DNA of 64,000 nucleotides from Vibrio sp. SCSIO 43137 (GTDB taxonomy: Bacteria > Pseudomonadota > Gammaproteobacteria > Enterobacterales > Vibrionaceae), in assembly GCF_028201475.1 (NCBI RefSeq), contig NZ_CP116383.1:1736001-1800000 (forward strand). Direction: 5' to 3'. Under the pieces are notes generated by a model, which searched no databases, was not told the DNA's origin, and saw only the letters and a list, made by a program, of their open reading frames with translations. The translations under genes were made by a program, and so were the position numbers. This document shows, one piece after another, positions 8,144-17,411 of this stretch (within the stretch, counting starts at the first letter, position 1; the number at the start of each line of letters is the position of its first letter).

Positions 8144-9649
8144 TCAGTAAGCCTTTAATGACCGCTTACTCTTTGCGATAAATAAATTAATAAGTTCGTA
8201 CCTGTTCAGTGTGTAGAGCAGCAGTAACACGACTGCCGAAAGCCACAACAACCACTGATGTCCATAGCGTGTGTAAAAGGTTTGTTTCTGCACCAGAGGC
8301 ACCACGACATCTAATACCTGTGTTTTTGCTGTCGTAACCTGAGAAACAACTTCTCCGTCTGGCCCGATAAGAGCGGTGAAGCCTTGATTTGTTGAGTTCA
8401 CAATAGCCTTACCCACTTCCGCTGCCCTTACACGGGCCAAACGAAGCAAAAACCTCTTAACCCACGGGGTATGAGTCCACTCAACATCACTTAGTAACAA
8501 GGCAACATTTCCGGAATCTAGTTTTGAGGTAAAGGCATCTGAGTAGAGGGCTTCGTAGCAAACGGCCAACACCGCGTTAAGGTCGCCTATAACATGTTCG
8601 TTTCTGGTGTTTGCAATAACTTGTATATCTCCGCCTCTCGACAGAGTTACCCTTTCTATCCAGTCAACAAACCAAGCAGGCCGGTACTCGCCAAACGGAA
8701 CCAGGCGCTGTTTGTAGTAAATAGGTTTTGAGTGGCCACTTTGATAAATGACGTTTTGCAGATGCTGACCGTTTCTGGCCTGACCGCCCCATATTGCCGT
8801 TACGTTTTTATCATCAAGCTTTTGCAGCCCTTGCTGTACAAATGGTGCAATTTCTTCATACGGCATTGACATAGAAGATTCCGGCCAGATAGCAATGTCT
8901 ACCCGGGGAGCCTGCAATGAAAGGGAGATATAGCGCTGTACCCGCTCAATAACGTCGTTTTGCGACAGCTTATGAGTACCGGCAAAGTTGCCATGTATTA
9001 TTCGTACCTTTACCTGATCAGGAGCTTGTTCAGATATACCCGCTAACTGAGCCACTTTATCCAGAACGAATACCGCAAAAACAGCAATGAGCAGAGTAGT
9101 TGCAGAGCGAACTAAACAGCGATGGTTGACACAGAACCACACAAGCAAACCAGCAAAAACATATACGATGAAACTGACGCCAAAAGCGCCCACAACGCTT
9201 AGCCAGCCAGATAGACCAAAGTCCAGAGCAAGAAAGCCGGGGTGAAGCCAGGAAAAGGAAAAAGCACTCTGTTCTCTCAGAATATCGATGGATACCAAAA
9301 TAAACGGAACAGCAATAAGTGTCCGATTTGAACTGAGTTTGAATGAAGCAAGAGGAACAATAACAAAGCTTATTGAAAGGATCAGAATAATCAGTGGCCA
9401 GAGACCCCAACGTATCCAACTGGCATCACCATACTCATAAGCAAGATAGCCATTTACCCAAAACAGCGAGGTAAGGTAATAGCCTAGACCAAAAAGAAAC
9501 CACAAGGTACATTGACCAGTCAGAGAAACAAAGCGCAAATGAGCCAGAAAGATAAGGAAGAAGCTTGCTAATACAACTAGCAACCCTATCGACTCAAGCC
9601 GATATGAGAGTGCATTTGCAACGCCTGCTATTATTCCCAGCCACCACAT
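8144..9649 (-). CDS. Apolipoprotein N-acyltransferase-like membrane enzyme (Lnt paralogue)
   Basis: A 501-residue protein with the Lnt layout: several N-terminal transmembrane helices (about 1-200), a periplasmic carbon-nitrogen hydrolase domain (about 215-465) and a final transmembrane helix (about 465-485). The nitrilase-type triad is visible: Glu in IWPESSMSMP, Lys in YYKQRLVPFGEYRP, Cys in AVCYEALYSD. In E. coli, Lnt (512 residues) N-acylates the N-terminal cysteine of lipoproteins. Its position as first gene of an Rhs operon is atypical, because housekeeping lnt usually sits beside ybeX/corC-type genes. I read it as a specialised paralogue or nitrilase-type acyltransferase. Its substrate is unknown, and neither neighbouring product shows a lipobox. 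Confidence 0.75.
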   Translation of the reverse strand: MWWLGIIAGVANALSYRLESIGLLVVLASFFLIFLAHLRFVSLTGQCTLWFLFGLGYYLTSLFWVNGYLAYEYGDASWIRWGLWPLIILILSISFVIVPLASFKLSSNRTLIAVPFILVSIDILREQSAFSFSWLHPGFLALDFGLSGWLSVVGAFGVSFIVYVFAGLLVWFCVNHRCLVRSATTLLIAVFAVFVLDKVAQLAGISEQAPDQVKVRIIHGNFAGTHKLSQNDVIERVQRYISLSLQAPRVDIAIWPESSMSMPYEEIAPFVQQGLQKLDDKNVTAIWGGQARNGQHLQNVIYQSGHSKPIYYKQRLVPFGEYRPAWFVDWIERVTLSRGGDIQVIANTRNEHVIGDLNAVLAVCYEALYSDAFTSKLDSGNVALLLSDVEWTHTPWVKRFLLRLARVRAAEVGKAIVNSTNQGFTALIGPDGEVVSQVTTAKTQVLDVVVPLVQKQTFYTRYGHQWLLWLSAVVLLLLYTLNRYELINLFIAKSKRSLKAY

Positions 9650-10032
9650 AATTCAACCTATTCGGTATTTTCGTTACAGCAATTTCGGGCAACATATACC
9701 ATAGTGAAAAGAGGAAAAAGGTGATTTTTTAACCAATTCACCGGGACGGAAGCAGCTTCTCAGCCAGACAAAAAGTGAGCAATCTAATTTAAATAAGTCT
9801 AATGTTATCAGTGACCTTCGTATTCAAAGCACTGTATAAGTGCGACATAGAAGTTATTCAGAAATATGCATAAAAAGCGATTGAGTAAATACACTAATAA
9901 AGCAGCAAGAACTAAGTAAAGAACAGGGAAATACTTAAATGGGGAATGATTTAGCAGACGTATGATAGTGCTGCATAAACGAGAAAAGCCCCATTCGGGG
10001 CTTTTCTAATCTGAAGAAGAATTCTTACAGAT
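9650..10032. other. Intergenic region upstream of the Rhs operon
   Basis: These 383 bp lie between the start of the Lnt-like gene and the end of the winged-helix gene. The AT-rich part at 9650-9960 should hold the promoter of the Lnt-like/Rhs operon, but I see no convincing -35/-10 pair or operator. The only clear element is the terminator near 9983-10006. Confidence 0.4.
9983..10006 (-). terminator. Rho-independent terminator of the winged-helix gene
   Basis: A perfect 10-bp stem (GAAAAGCCCC / GGGGCTTTTC) with a 4-nt loop. The T-run is part of the stem end. It lies 27 bp beyond the stop of the gene ending at 10033. The symmetric A/T flanks may allow action in both directions. Confidence 0.8.
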
Positions 10033-10392
10033 TTAAACTAACTTATAGATAACCTTGTTACCGGCAAGTTGCTCTTTTGCCACTAGGTTTTCTTCAACCA
10101 GTTTCTTCAGGGCACCTGTTGCCCAAGAAGCGGCTTTTGCTTCTTCCTGACCTGCTTCAAGGCCGATACCTTTAGGGTTAATACCCTCTGGCTTAGCAGC
10201 CACGATATCCAGTACTTGTTGCTGTTTTGGTGTCAGGTTAACGCTGGTCGCTTTAGCAGTAGGTTGTGCTTCAACAACCGCAGCTTTTTTAACTTCTTTA
10301 GCTGCAACCGGAGTAGCAAGCTGATTTCCTACTGTAGCTTTAATACGCTTTTGCAGTTTCATCTGCACTTTACGTTTATGCGCAAGTCTCAT
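10033..10392 (-). CDS. Small basic protein with a C-terminal winged-helix-like domain
   Basis: A 119-residue protein. The N-terminus is strongly basic (MRLAHKRKVQMKLQKRIKA), followed by an alanine/valine-rich linker (about 25-52) and a C-terminal region of about 65 residues (LTPKQQQVLDIVAAKPEGIN ... NKVIYKLV). That region has the helix-turn-helix plus wing pattern of MarR-like or replication-type winged helices. The start is supported by AGGAAA placed 8-9 nt before the ATG; the next methionine has no such signal. It is monocistronic with its own terminator. It may bind nucleic acid. I do not recognise a named family. Confidence 0.65.
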   Translation of the reverse strand: MRLAHKRKVQMKLQKRIKATVGNQLATPVAAKEVKKAAVVEAQPTAKATSVNLTPKQQQVLDIVAAKPEGINPKGIGLEAGQEEAKAASWATGALKKLVEENLVAKEQLAGNKVIYKLV

Positions 10393-10545
10393 TAAGTTAA
10401 TTTCCTAAAATCACTGCCTAATTGGCAAAAATCAAAGCGCGTTTTATAGCAAATTTCTAAGCAAATTGACAGTTTTTGACTCTTTTTTTGCCGCAGAATA
10501 GTTAAGACGGTCAGATTATCTAACGGTCATAACCAGCAAAAGCCT

Positions 10546-11199
10546 TTAGTAAAGAGGCATTTCATCAGCAACAAACGGGTTAGTGGCACGCTCTTTTTTA
10601 AAGGTTGACGTCGGACCATGGCCGGGCACAAACGTGACGTCGTCACCTAAAGGCCAAAGTTTGTTCTTGATTGAATCAATCAGTGTTTCATAGCTGCCCT
10701 GAGGAAAATCAGTTCTGCCGATACCACCGGCAAACAGCACATCACCAACAAAAGAGAGTTTCGCTTGTTCACTGAAAAAGACAACATGGCCCGGAGTATG
10801 GCCGGGAGTGTGATAGACCTTTAGTACCTGATTGCCAAAACGGATCTCATCCCCTTCGTCCAGCCACTGATCCGGTTCGAAAGCTTCGGTAAGAGGAAAA
10901 CCAAACATCTGGCTCTGACCTTCCAAGCCTTGTAGCCAGAAGTTATCCGCTTTATGAGGGCCAACCACTTTGGTATTGAGCATATTTGCAAGAGGTGTGG
11001 TACCGCCAACATGGTCAAGGTGACCGTGAGTTAGCGCCAGACTTACAACATCAACCCCTAACTCTTCAATCAAAACAGCAAGTTGTTTAACATCACCACC
11101 GGGATCGATCACAACACCCTTCATGGTTTCATCGCACCAGACAATGGAGCAGTTTTGCGAAAAGGAGGTGACAGGAACAATTTGATATTGAAGGCTCAT
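10546..11199 (-). CDS. gloC: Hydroxyacylglutathione hydrolase, YcbL type
   Basis: A 217-residue metallo-beta-lactamase-fold enzyme, close in length to E. coli GloC/YcbL (215). Metal ligands are visible in THGHLDHVGG, TPGHTPGHV, VGDVLFAGGIGR and VPGHGPTST. It hydrolyses S-D-lactoylglutathione in methylglyoxal detoxification, as a short type II glyoxalase lacking the C-terminal domain of GloB. Order on this strand is ldtD - mepK - gloC, matching ycbB-ycbK-ycbL of enterobacteria and supporting the assignment. The gap to mepK is 62 bp. Confidence 0.88.
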   Translation of the reverse strand: MSLQYQIVPVTSFSQNCSIVWCDETMKGVVIDPGGDVKQLAVLIEELGVDVVSLALTHGHLDHVGGTTPLANMLNTKVVGPHKADNFWLQGLEGQSQMFGFPLTEAFEPDQWLDEGDEIRFGNQVLKVYHTPGHTPGHVVFFSEQAKLSFVGDVLFAGGIGRTDFPQGSYETLIDSIKNKLWPLGDDVTFVPGHGPTSTFKKERATNPFVADEMPLY

Positions 11200-11261
11200 A
11201 GTTTTACTCAGTTAATAACATTGGGCAAAACTATGACACCAGAGAATATATTTTACAAGCT

Positions 11262-11813
11262 CTACCAGGAGCGCACACGGCCTGTATCGATATGAACAAA
11301 ATTACTGTTAGGATAGAAACCTACACCACCAGCTTTAATTTGCAAGGCAGCTTTGCGCACATCTTTCAGATCAACACCGGGAATTCTGAAATCAAGCGCC
11401 CGCCCCTGCATATGCAAGCTCTTCTTTGCTACACCACCGTTTGATTTTGAGCGTAGCGCTTCATTGGTGGCCGGCGAACGATAGCCGGAAATAATCTGGA
11501 TTTCCGCATCGCTCTTTAGCAGAGTCTGGATGGCATCTAGTTGGCTAAGCAGGTTTTTATCCAGCGGAAAAACCTCATTGCGGCGGAAGTCACGGCAAAG
11601 ATGGTTTATCTTCTCCAGCTCAGAATCAAGATAATTAGTTCCGTCAAAATAGCATGTTTTAAGTGTTTCCCCGGTATGGAGATTGTTGAGTGAAATCACT
11701 CTGCGATTGTCTGCGAATGCAGCGAATGCTTGGGTAGGGAACATAGTTGCTAAAGCGACACCTCCTGTTGTGGCTTTAAGAAACTGACGGCGATTTAATA
11801 ACTCTAACGACAT
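11262..11813 (-). CDS. mepK: Murein endopeptidase MepK (YcbK, DUF882/M15 fold)
   Basis: A 183-residue protein (E. coli 182) with a twin-arginine-type leader (NRRQFLKATTGGVALA), so export to the periplasm by Tat is likely. The peptidase M15-like zinc motif is visible: SLHMQGRALDFRI and, near the C-terminus, NFVHIDTGRVRSW. MepK cleaves L,D (3-3) crosslinks in peptidoglycan, which fits its place directly after the L,D-transpeptidase gene ldtD. SGYRSPATNEALR is typical of the family. Confidence 0.88.
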   Translation of the reverse strand: MSLELLNRRQFLKATTGGVALATMFPTQAFAAFADNRRVISLNNLHTGETLKTCYFDGTNYLDSELEKINHLCRDFRRNEVFPLDKNLLSQLDAIQTLLKSDAEIQIISGYRSPATNEALRSKSNGGVAKKSLHMQGRALDFRIPGVDLKDVRKAALQIKAGGVGFYPNSNFVHIDTGRVRSW

Positions 11814-11965
11814 ATATACAACAACAACTGGCTAACAGGAGCCTCAAAGTTATCGTATATAATTTAACCAGTCAAACATGAATAACGTGCCAGATGAAGA
11901 GAGCCCATCGCTAAAACATCATTATGAGCTGATTACAAAAGCATTTTTATTGATATAACTAATAT

Positions 11966-13528
11966 TTAATTTATGGTCAGAATGAGATCTTGCTTCCGTC
12001 TATCATAATCATAAACGTCTTTTCTGTACTGTATCTGGCCATCATCCAACCAGCTTGTCTGATAAATAATATAAACCGGCACTCGCTGTTTAAGAGGTAC
12101 TCTGTAGTTCATTTCTCCGGCAAGCTCTTGATCTTGTGGCGGTATAATTTGCTGATTGTTAAGTAAAGCCATGGCTAGCTTATCGGCATACTGAACCCTG
12201 ACACAGCCCGAACTGTATGCACGAATACTTTGCCCGAATAGGTGTTTTGAAGGGGTGTCATGCAAAAAAATCGCCCTTGGGTTAGGTGTATTGAATTTAT
12301 ACTGCCCCAGAGCATTACGCTGGCCCGGCTCCTGAATAAGCTTATACTTAAAGTTATCCGGCGTAACTTCGTCCCAGTTTATTGAATCTGGCATCACTTC
12401 TTCTTCTGCACTCCAGCTTTCTACAATGCGAAAATTGTTTTTTTCCAGATAAGTCTGATCCCGTTTAATGGCGGGAATAATATCTTCCCTCAATATTTTG
12501 CCCGGCACACGCCATGTCGGGTTATAAATAAGAGTATCCAGTTTTACTTTCAGCATGGGTGTTTTTCGCTCAACTCTTCCCACAATGACTTTAGAACTAA
12601 AAGTCTCCTCGCCCTTATGCCAGTAGCTCAACTCAAACTCTGGCAGGTTAACCAGAATGATGTTCTCTTTGTTACTCGGGTACAATCTCGCCCGTTCAGT
12701 GTTAAGGGCAATGGTTCTGATCCTGTCCCTTAGTGGGTAGTTAATCCAGAAAAGTGTTTCCGGGCCTATAATTCCGTCGGCCTTAATTCCGTGTCGTGCC
12801 TGAAACATTTTCACTGCCTTTGTTAAGCTTTTATCGAAGTAAGGTTCATTAGGATCGATATGGCTGACCTCAATATTTATTACCTCTAGACGGCGTAGTA
12901 AATCAGGTATTTGTGGCAGTTTATCTCCTTCTCTTTTCAACCCACGCTGTTTGTATAGCGGAAACCCCTGCTCTACAGCCAGTTTTAGTTTAGCTATTGC
13001 CGGCATTACGTTTTGAACGCTCTCCTGTAAAGGTGAAAGCGCTGTTATATACGTTTTAATGGAGTCAAAGTATATATGCTGTTCCAACAAAGAAAGATCT
13101 GCTCTTCCCTGAAACAGTTCATTATCTGGGATGTAGTTACCGTAAAACCACTGCTCGCCGTGATTTTTCGTTTCTGCTACATATTGCTGATAAGCAATCA
13201 ATGTGTCCGTGGCCAGTAAGTCATACTCAAACAACCTCTGCTTATTCCGCAACTGCTGAAGTACAAAATATCGCCTTGAGAAAAAGTCACTCAACTCTGA
13301 GTAGTGTAGTAAGGAAATATGAGCTTCTAACAACTCTCCCGCACCATCCTGATACCAGATCATTTGATAATGGTTATTGGCATAGAGGGTCTGCAATTGT
13401 TCAGGATAGATAAATTCGTCTATCAGGGAGGCGTTGGGCTTTAGCCATCCTAGCTGAACAAACTTTTCCGTTGCCATGCCTGCTGATGAGGCACAAATCA
13501 ATAAGACTGTAAGCAGAAAACGGTACAT
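11966..13528 (-). CDS. ldtD: L,D-transpeptidase LdtD (YcbB family)
   Basis: A 520-residue periplasmic enzyme forming 3-3 (mDap-mDap) crosslinks in peptidoglycan. The start is taken at ATG 13528, where GGGAGG lies 7 nt upstream and a signal peptide follows (MYRFLLTVLLICASSAGMA). The open frame extends 42 codons further upstream but without signal-peptide character. Visible order: an N-terminal helical scaffold region, a peptidoglycan-binding domain (LTKAVKMFQARHGIKADGI, about 230-300), then the YkuD catalytic domain with the HDTPSK and SSGCVRV motifs; Cys of SGCVR is the nucleophile. Paired with mepK, which cuts the same bonds. Confidence 0.88.
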   Translation of the reverse strand: MYRFLLTVLLICASSAGMATEKFVQLGWLKPNASLIDEFIYPEQLQTLYANNHYQMIWYQDGAGELLEAHISLLHYSELSDFFSRRYFVLQQLRNKQRLFEYDLLATDTLIAYQQYVAETKNHGEQWFYGNYIPDNELFQGRADLSLLEQHIYFDSIKTYITALSPLQESVQNVMPAIAKLKLAVEQGFPLYKQRGLKREGDKLPQIPDLLRRLEVINIEVSHIDPNEPYFDKSLTKAVKMFQARHGIKADGIIGPETLFWINYPLRDRIRTIALNTERARLYPSNKENIILVNLPEFELSYWHKGEETFSSKVIVGRVERKTPMLKVKLDTLIYNPTWRVPGKILREDIIPAIKRDQTYLEKNNFRIVESWSAEEEVMPDSINWDEVTPDNFKYKLIQEPGQRNALGQYKFNTPNPRAIFLHDTPSKHLFGQSIRAYSSGCVRVQYADKLAMALLNNQQIIPPQDQELAGEMNYRVPLKQRVPVYIIYQTSWLDDGQIQYRKDVYDYDRRKQDLILTIN

Positions 13529-13626
13529 ATTCCAGCCTCCCAACTCCTTGTACCCTTTAAGTATGGCAAAGTTTTTGGAACTGAGGTCAAAAAAAGCAGG
13601 ATATGTAAAATTTAATATCGGATACC

Positions 13627-13659
13627 AAAAACGGCACTCACTGAAAATGAGCACCGTTT
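13627..13659 (-). terminator. Terminator of ribA
   Basis: On the minus strand a stem of about 11 bp (arms 13630-13640 and 13648-13658, ACGG...CCGT ends) is followed by a U-run from 13631 down to 13627. It lies 31 bp past the ribA stop and insulates ldtD from ribA. Confidence 0.7.
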
Positions 13660-13689
13660 ATATAGGAGGGTATATAAAAACTAGATCAG

Positions 13690-14298
13690 TTAGATATCAA
13701 GCTGGTGTTTACCGTGGGAAACTTTCGCCTTCAGGTAGTTTTCATTACCGCTTTTTACATGGGCTGCAGTATGAACCACCTGCTCAATTTCAATGCCATA
13801 CTCCTGAATCTCGTTGATCTTCTTAGGATTATTAGTAATCAGATTTATTTTGTTAATGCCAAGGGCTGACAGCATCTGCGCCGCTTCTTCAAAGTCACGT
13901 AAATCATCACCGAAGCCAAGGTGATTGTTAGCTTCATAGGTGTTCATACCCTGACTCTGTAGCCGATAGGCATCAATTTTGTTGTACAGACCAATGCCAC
14001 GTCCTTCCTGACGCAGATAAAGGATAATGCCACCTTCACTGCCCATTTTGGTGATCGTTTCTTCTAGCTGCTCACCGCAATCACAGCGTGATGAGTGAAA
14101 CACATCACCGGTCAGACACTCAGAGTGCATTCTCACCAGAGGGGTTTGCTTATGAGAATCAGCGGACTTAAATACAAGAGCAACATGCTCTTTATCACTT
14201 TTTAAACCACGGAAAGATAGGATTTCAGCATCAATATTGCTTTTTAAACCGACTTTTAACGCTACTCTGGCACGGACTTCCGCCATAACTTTACTCAC
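13690..14298 (-). CDS. ribA: GTP cyclohydrolase II
   Basis: Catalyses the first committed step of riboflavin synthesis (GTP to 2,5-diamino-6-ribosylamino-pyrimidinone phosphate, with formate and pyrophosphate). Zinc ligands are in [30 protein letters not shown] and NKIDAYRLQ are family signatures. Length is 202 from the GTG at 14298, which has GAGGTAGG upstream, or 198 from the ATG at 14286, the more usual N-terminus (MAEVRARV). E. coli RibA has 196. It is a standalone enzyme with no DHBP synthase fusion and its own terminator. No FMN riboswitch was seen upstream. Confidence 0.92.
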   Translation of the reverse strand: MSKVMAEVRARVALKVGLKSNIDAEILSFRGLKSDKEHVALVFKSADSHKQTPLVRMHSECLTGDVFHSSRCDCGEQLEETITKMGSEGGIILYLRQEGRGIGLYNKIDAYRLQSQGMNTYEANNHLGFGDDLRDFEEAAQMLSALGINKINLITNNPKKINEIQEYGIEIEQVVHTAAHVKSGNENYLKAKVSHGKHQLDI

Positions 14299-14497
14299 TT
14301 AACTTTACCTACCTCATCAAGGGGTAAGTTCTCTTTTTCATTCTGATATTGGCAATATTGGGGCTGATTTGAAGAATTCAACAGTGAAACATTGGCCAAA
14401 ACTTAAAACATCTCAATTGAGAAGCTACGAATGTTATATTATAACATTTATAAAATTCATCAACCGGAATTATAAGATATCAACAATGCTGTTCTGA

Positions 14498-14944
14498 CTA
14501 CTTACGTTTAACGCTTCTTATGGCCAGCCCTACTCCGGTAAGAAGCAGTAGTACCGGGATAAACCAGAGCAGATAAGTTTTGCTGTTTAATGCCGGATCA
14601 TACAAAACGAAGTCGCCAAATCGCTCTGTCATATACGCGACCACTTCTTCATCTGAATGGCCCTGCTTAATCATCTGATAAACTTTAAGGCGCAAGTCCT
14701 TGGCGACAGGCGAGTTAGACTCAACCAAATTTTGGTTCTGACATTGGGGACATCTCAGGGTTTTAGCCAGATGCACAGCGTTTTGTCTCTGCTCTTCCGA
14801 GTCAAACTCGAACAGATCTACCTTAATGGCTACATCTTTATTGTCATCGTAAAAGATAGTCTGGTTACTGTTTTGTGCAGCAAAGCTGCTAACGCTAATC
14901 AAGAGCAGAATAAAAGCGCTGAATGTAGCAGTCTGGTTTTTCAT
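14498..14944 (-). CDS. nrfF: NrfF, CcmH-like thiol oxidoreductase for heme attachment
   Basis: A 148-residue protein with a signal peptide, the LRCPQCQNQ motif (CxxC presenting apocytochrome thiols, about residue 65) and a single C-terminal transmembrane helix (about 123-142). NrfE, NrfF and NrfG together form the dedicated lyase that attaches heme to the CxxCK site of NrfA. The gene follows the thioredoxin-like gene by 3 bp and is last in the nrfBCD-E-dsbE-F series. NrfF is preferred over CcmH because of the linkage to nrf genes. The TPR partner (nrfG) is not adjacent but lies beyond nrfA. Confidence 0.85.
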   Translation of the reverse strand: MKNQTATFSAFILLLISVSSFAAQNSNQTIFYDDNKDVAIKVDLFEFDSEEQRQNAVHLAKTLRCPQCQNQNLVESNSPVAKDLRLKVYQMIKQGHSDEEVVAYMTERFGDFVLYDPALNSKTYLLWFIPVLLLLTGVGLAIRSVKRK

Positions 14945-14947
14945 GTT

Positions 14948-15469
14948 TTACTTTCCAAAGAAACCGGCAAAAGTTGAGTCCCATACCTGTTGGTCAAGTA
15001 CACCACTAATCCTTTTAACTATCACTCCGTTGTTATCAATTAAAAAGGTTTCCGGAGTGCCTATTACACCCAGATCAAGTGCCAGATTACCGTCGGGATC
15101 AAACAGTACTTCACTGTATGGGTTGCCATCTTTATTCAAAACGTTAAGGGCATCTTTTCGATTATCCCTGTAGTTGAGACCGACAATATCCACGCCATTA
15201 CCGGCAAGTTGCAACAGATAATCATGCTCTAATTTACAAACACCACACCATGATGCCCAAACGTTTAAAAGCTTATAACCATTTCCGGCCAACGACTGCT
15301 GATCAATAATCTTGCTGTTGTCTGAGAGACTGGCAAGGCTAAAAGCAGGTACTGGCTTATCTAGCATGGCGGTATTCTGTTCCGCGGAATCGTCATTAAG
15401 AGCGTAAGTAAGTGCACCAAACACAATGATCAATACAGTCAGAAACAGCGATATTTTAACTACGCGCAT
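14948..15469 (-). CDS. dsbE: DsbE/CcmG-like thioredoxin-fold reductase of the nrf cluster
   Basis: A 173-residue protein with an N-terminal signal anchor (about 4-24) and a periplasmic thioredoxin fold. The active site is WASWCGVC (about residue 75), and IGTPETFLID carries the cis-proline loop. It keeps the CxxCH/CxxCK cysteines of apocytochromes reduced before heme ligation. It overlaps nrfE by 10 bp and precedes nrfF by 3 bp, so it is translationally coupled and likely dedicated to NrfA/NrfB maturation. The name nrfX is used for such genes in some genomes. Confidence 0.82.
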   Translation of the reverse strand: MRVVKISLFLTVLIIVFGALTYALNDDSAEQNTAMLDKPVPAFSLASLSDNSKIIDQQSLAGNGYKLLNVWASWCGVCKLEHDYLLQLAGNGVDIVGLNYRDNRKDALNVLNKDGNPYSEVLFDPDGNLALDLGVIGTPETFLIDNNGVIVKRISGVLDQQVWDSTFAGFFGK

Positions 15470-17364
15470 TGAATGTCGTCCTTTGGAATACGGTTAATAA
15501 TACGGGAGATAAAGGCCATAACTCCGCCAAGAATAATAATCACCCCGCCCCACCAAATCCACTGTACATAGGCTTTGTACTGGATTCTTACGGCAAATGA
15601 ACCGTCATGAAGCTTTTCACCAAGAGTAATATAAAGATCACCATCCCAGTAGCTGCGCACACCCGGCTCAGTCATATTCATTACCCTGACCTGATAATGT
15701 CTTCGCTCCGGTATAATTTTATCTTTATTGTTGGCACTAAGAATCACTTTTTCAGCAGTATAGTTAGGCCCGACAAACAGCTCATGACGTTCAAACTTCA
15801 GATTGAAGCGGCCAAAAGTCAGTTCACTGTTCACCTGTAATTTATTGCTGGTTTCAAGAGAGTGATAAGCGTTCATTGCCGCACCGGTAGAGATAAGCAC
15901 TACGCCAATATGAGCAATCCACATAGGTAACATTTTAAAGCGCGCTTTAGCGTTAGGCGCTTTAAGGCCCTGAATCAGAGTTGCAATAGTGACTTTACTG
16001 GCCAGTATCCAGGTAATCAGTACCATCCACTCCATCTCTGCATACTGTAACCGGTAAAGAAGAGCGCCAATAACGACAGCCGCACCGAGCTGCAATACAA
16101 ATGATTTCATTTTGCCACTACGGTTAGAAAACAGTATTGGCGCAATACTCATCAGTAACAAGGCCATAAAAGTAAGCGGTGCAAACAGTGTATTAAAGTA
16201 AGGTGCCCCTACGGATATTTTCCCCAGAGAGAAAATCTGGAAAATCATAGGGTAGAAGGTTCCCAGCAATACCGTCAGCATTGCTATGGTGAACAAGCCG
16301 TTAACCAACAGGAACATAAATCCCTGCCCCGTAAAACTGGTAATTCTTTCTGAACGGATATCTTCAGAACGGAAAATCTGGCTACCAAATCCAAGTAAAA
16401 CTAAGGCGAGCAGTATCAGTATCAATACTACGCCACGTGTTGGATCAACGGCAAAAGCGTGTACTGAGGTCAAAATCCCCGAGCGAACCACAAAGGTACC
16501 CAGCAGACTCAGGGAGAAAGTAATAAATGAAAGAGACAGGGTCCACCCCAGCAATCTTCTGCTGCGGCCACTGACTATCAGGCTATGAATAAGCGCAGTC
16601 GCGGTCAGCCAGGGTAATAAAGAGGCGTTCTCTACCGGATCCCAGAACCACCAGCCACCCCAGCCAAGCTCATAATAAGCCCACCATGCACCAAGCAGGA
16701 TGCCGGCACTAAGAAACACCCATGCAAACAGGGAGAACTGTCTGCTGACCTTAAGCCAGTAAGTAGGAACTTCTTTTTGCCACAGTGCTGCAAGGGCAAA
16801 AGCAAAACTAGAAGAGAAACCGATATAACCAACATATAAGAGCGGCGGATGAAATATCAGGGCGATATCCTGCAGCATAGGGTTAAGATCCCTGCCCTGC
16901 TCAGGGATTACGCTATTTAGCTCAAACGGATTTGAAGCGATCAGGGTAAACAGTGCAAATACAGCCACAAGGCTTGATGAGATAATGATTACTTTGCTCA
17001 GATAGTCGCTTGGTAAGCGCCCCCTCATCAGAGTTATTGCCGAATTCCATACCGCAAGGGTAATCACCCAGAAAAGTAACGACCCTTCATGACCCCCCCA
17101 TACCGCCGCCACTTTAAAGAAAACCGGCAGAGCGCTATTAGAGTGGGTGGAGATATAATTTATTGAAAAGTCATCATTAACAAAGGCTACAGCCAGTACG
17201 GAAATTGAAATAACGGAAAACAACAAGCTAATGTGAGCCAGTACATCCTGCATTACCGTAAAATCAGTTTTGTTACGCAGTAAACCTAAAATAGCGATAA
17301 CAATGGAAGCGATAGAAGCAATGGCGACGAAGAGAAGGGAAAATTGACCGATTTCTGAATACAT
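15460..17364 (-). CDS. nrfE: NrfE, CcmF-family cytochrome c heme lyase
   Basis: A 634-residue polytopic inner-membrane protein with the tryptophan-rich WWD heme-handling motif (WGGWWFWDPVENASLLPW, about 230-248), conserved HPPLLYVGY and WGGHEGSLLFW segments, and a C-terminal periplasmic domain before the last helix (about 605). CcmF/NrfE proteins ligate heme to cytochrome c. Linkage to nrfF and absence of other ccm genes indicate the NrfA-specific CxxCK lyase. It is separated from nrfD by a strong hairpin, so expression may be lower than nrfBCD. Confidence 0.88.
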   Translation of the reverse strand: MYSEIGQFSLLFVAIASIASIVIAILGLLRNKTDFTVMQDVLAHISLLFSVISISVLAVAFVNDDFSINYISTHSNSALPVFFKVAAVWGGHEGSLLFWVITLAVWNSAITLMRGRLPSDYLSKVIIISSSLVAVFALFTLIASNPFELNSVIPEQGRDLNPMLQDIALIFHPPLLYVGYIGFSSSFAFALAALWQKEVPTYWLKVSRQFSLFAWVFLSAGILLGAWWAYYELGWGGWWFWDPVENASLLPWLTATALIHSLIVSGRSRRLLGWTLSLSFITFSLSLLGTFVVRSGILTSVHAFAVDPTRGVVLILILLALVLLGFGSQIFRSEDIRSERITSFTGQGFMFLLVNGLFTIAMLTVLLGTFYPMIFQIFSLGKISVGAPYFNTLFAPLTFMALLLMSIAPILFSNRSGKMKSFVLQLGAAVVIGALLYRLQYAEMEWMVLITWILASKVTIATLIQGLKAPNAKARFKMLPMWIAHIGVVLISTGAAMNAYHSLETSNKLQVNSELTFGRFNLKFERHELFVGPNYTAEKVILSANNKDKIIPERRHYQVRVMNMTEPGVRSYWDGDLYITLGEKLHDGSFAVRIQYKAYVQWIWWGGVIIILGGVMAFISRIINRIPKDDIQCA

Positions 17365-17376
17365 AAATTAAAACTG

Positions 17377-17404
17377 AAGGCTTTATCCCGCAGGATAAAG
17401 CCTT
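17377..17404 (-). terminator. Intercistronic hairpin between nrfD and nrfE
   Basis: A perfect 12-bp stem (arms 17377-17388 and 17393-17404, AAGGCTTTATCC and its complement) with a 4-nt loop occupies the 47-bp gap between nrfD and nrfE. In the direction of nrf transcription it is followed by CAGTTTTAATTT, a weak U-tract, so it could be a partial terminator or an mRNA stabiliser lowering the heme-lyase genes relative to nrfBCD. On the plus strand it is followed by CTTTTTCC. Confidence 0.65.
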
Positions 17405-17411
17405 CTTTTTC

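Noticed and set aside
13529..13654. 42-codon N-terminal extension of ldtD
   Set aside because: GGGAGG and a proper signal peptide mark ATG 13528; the extension has no signal character.
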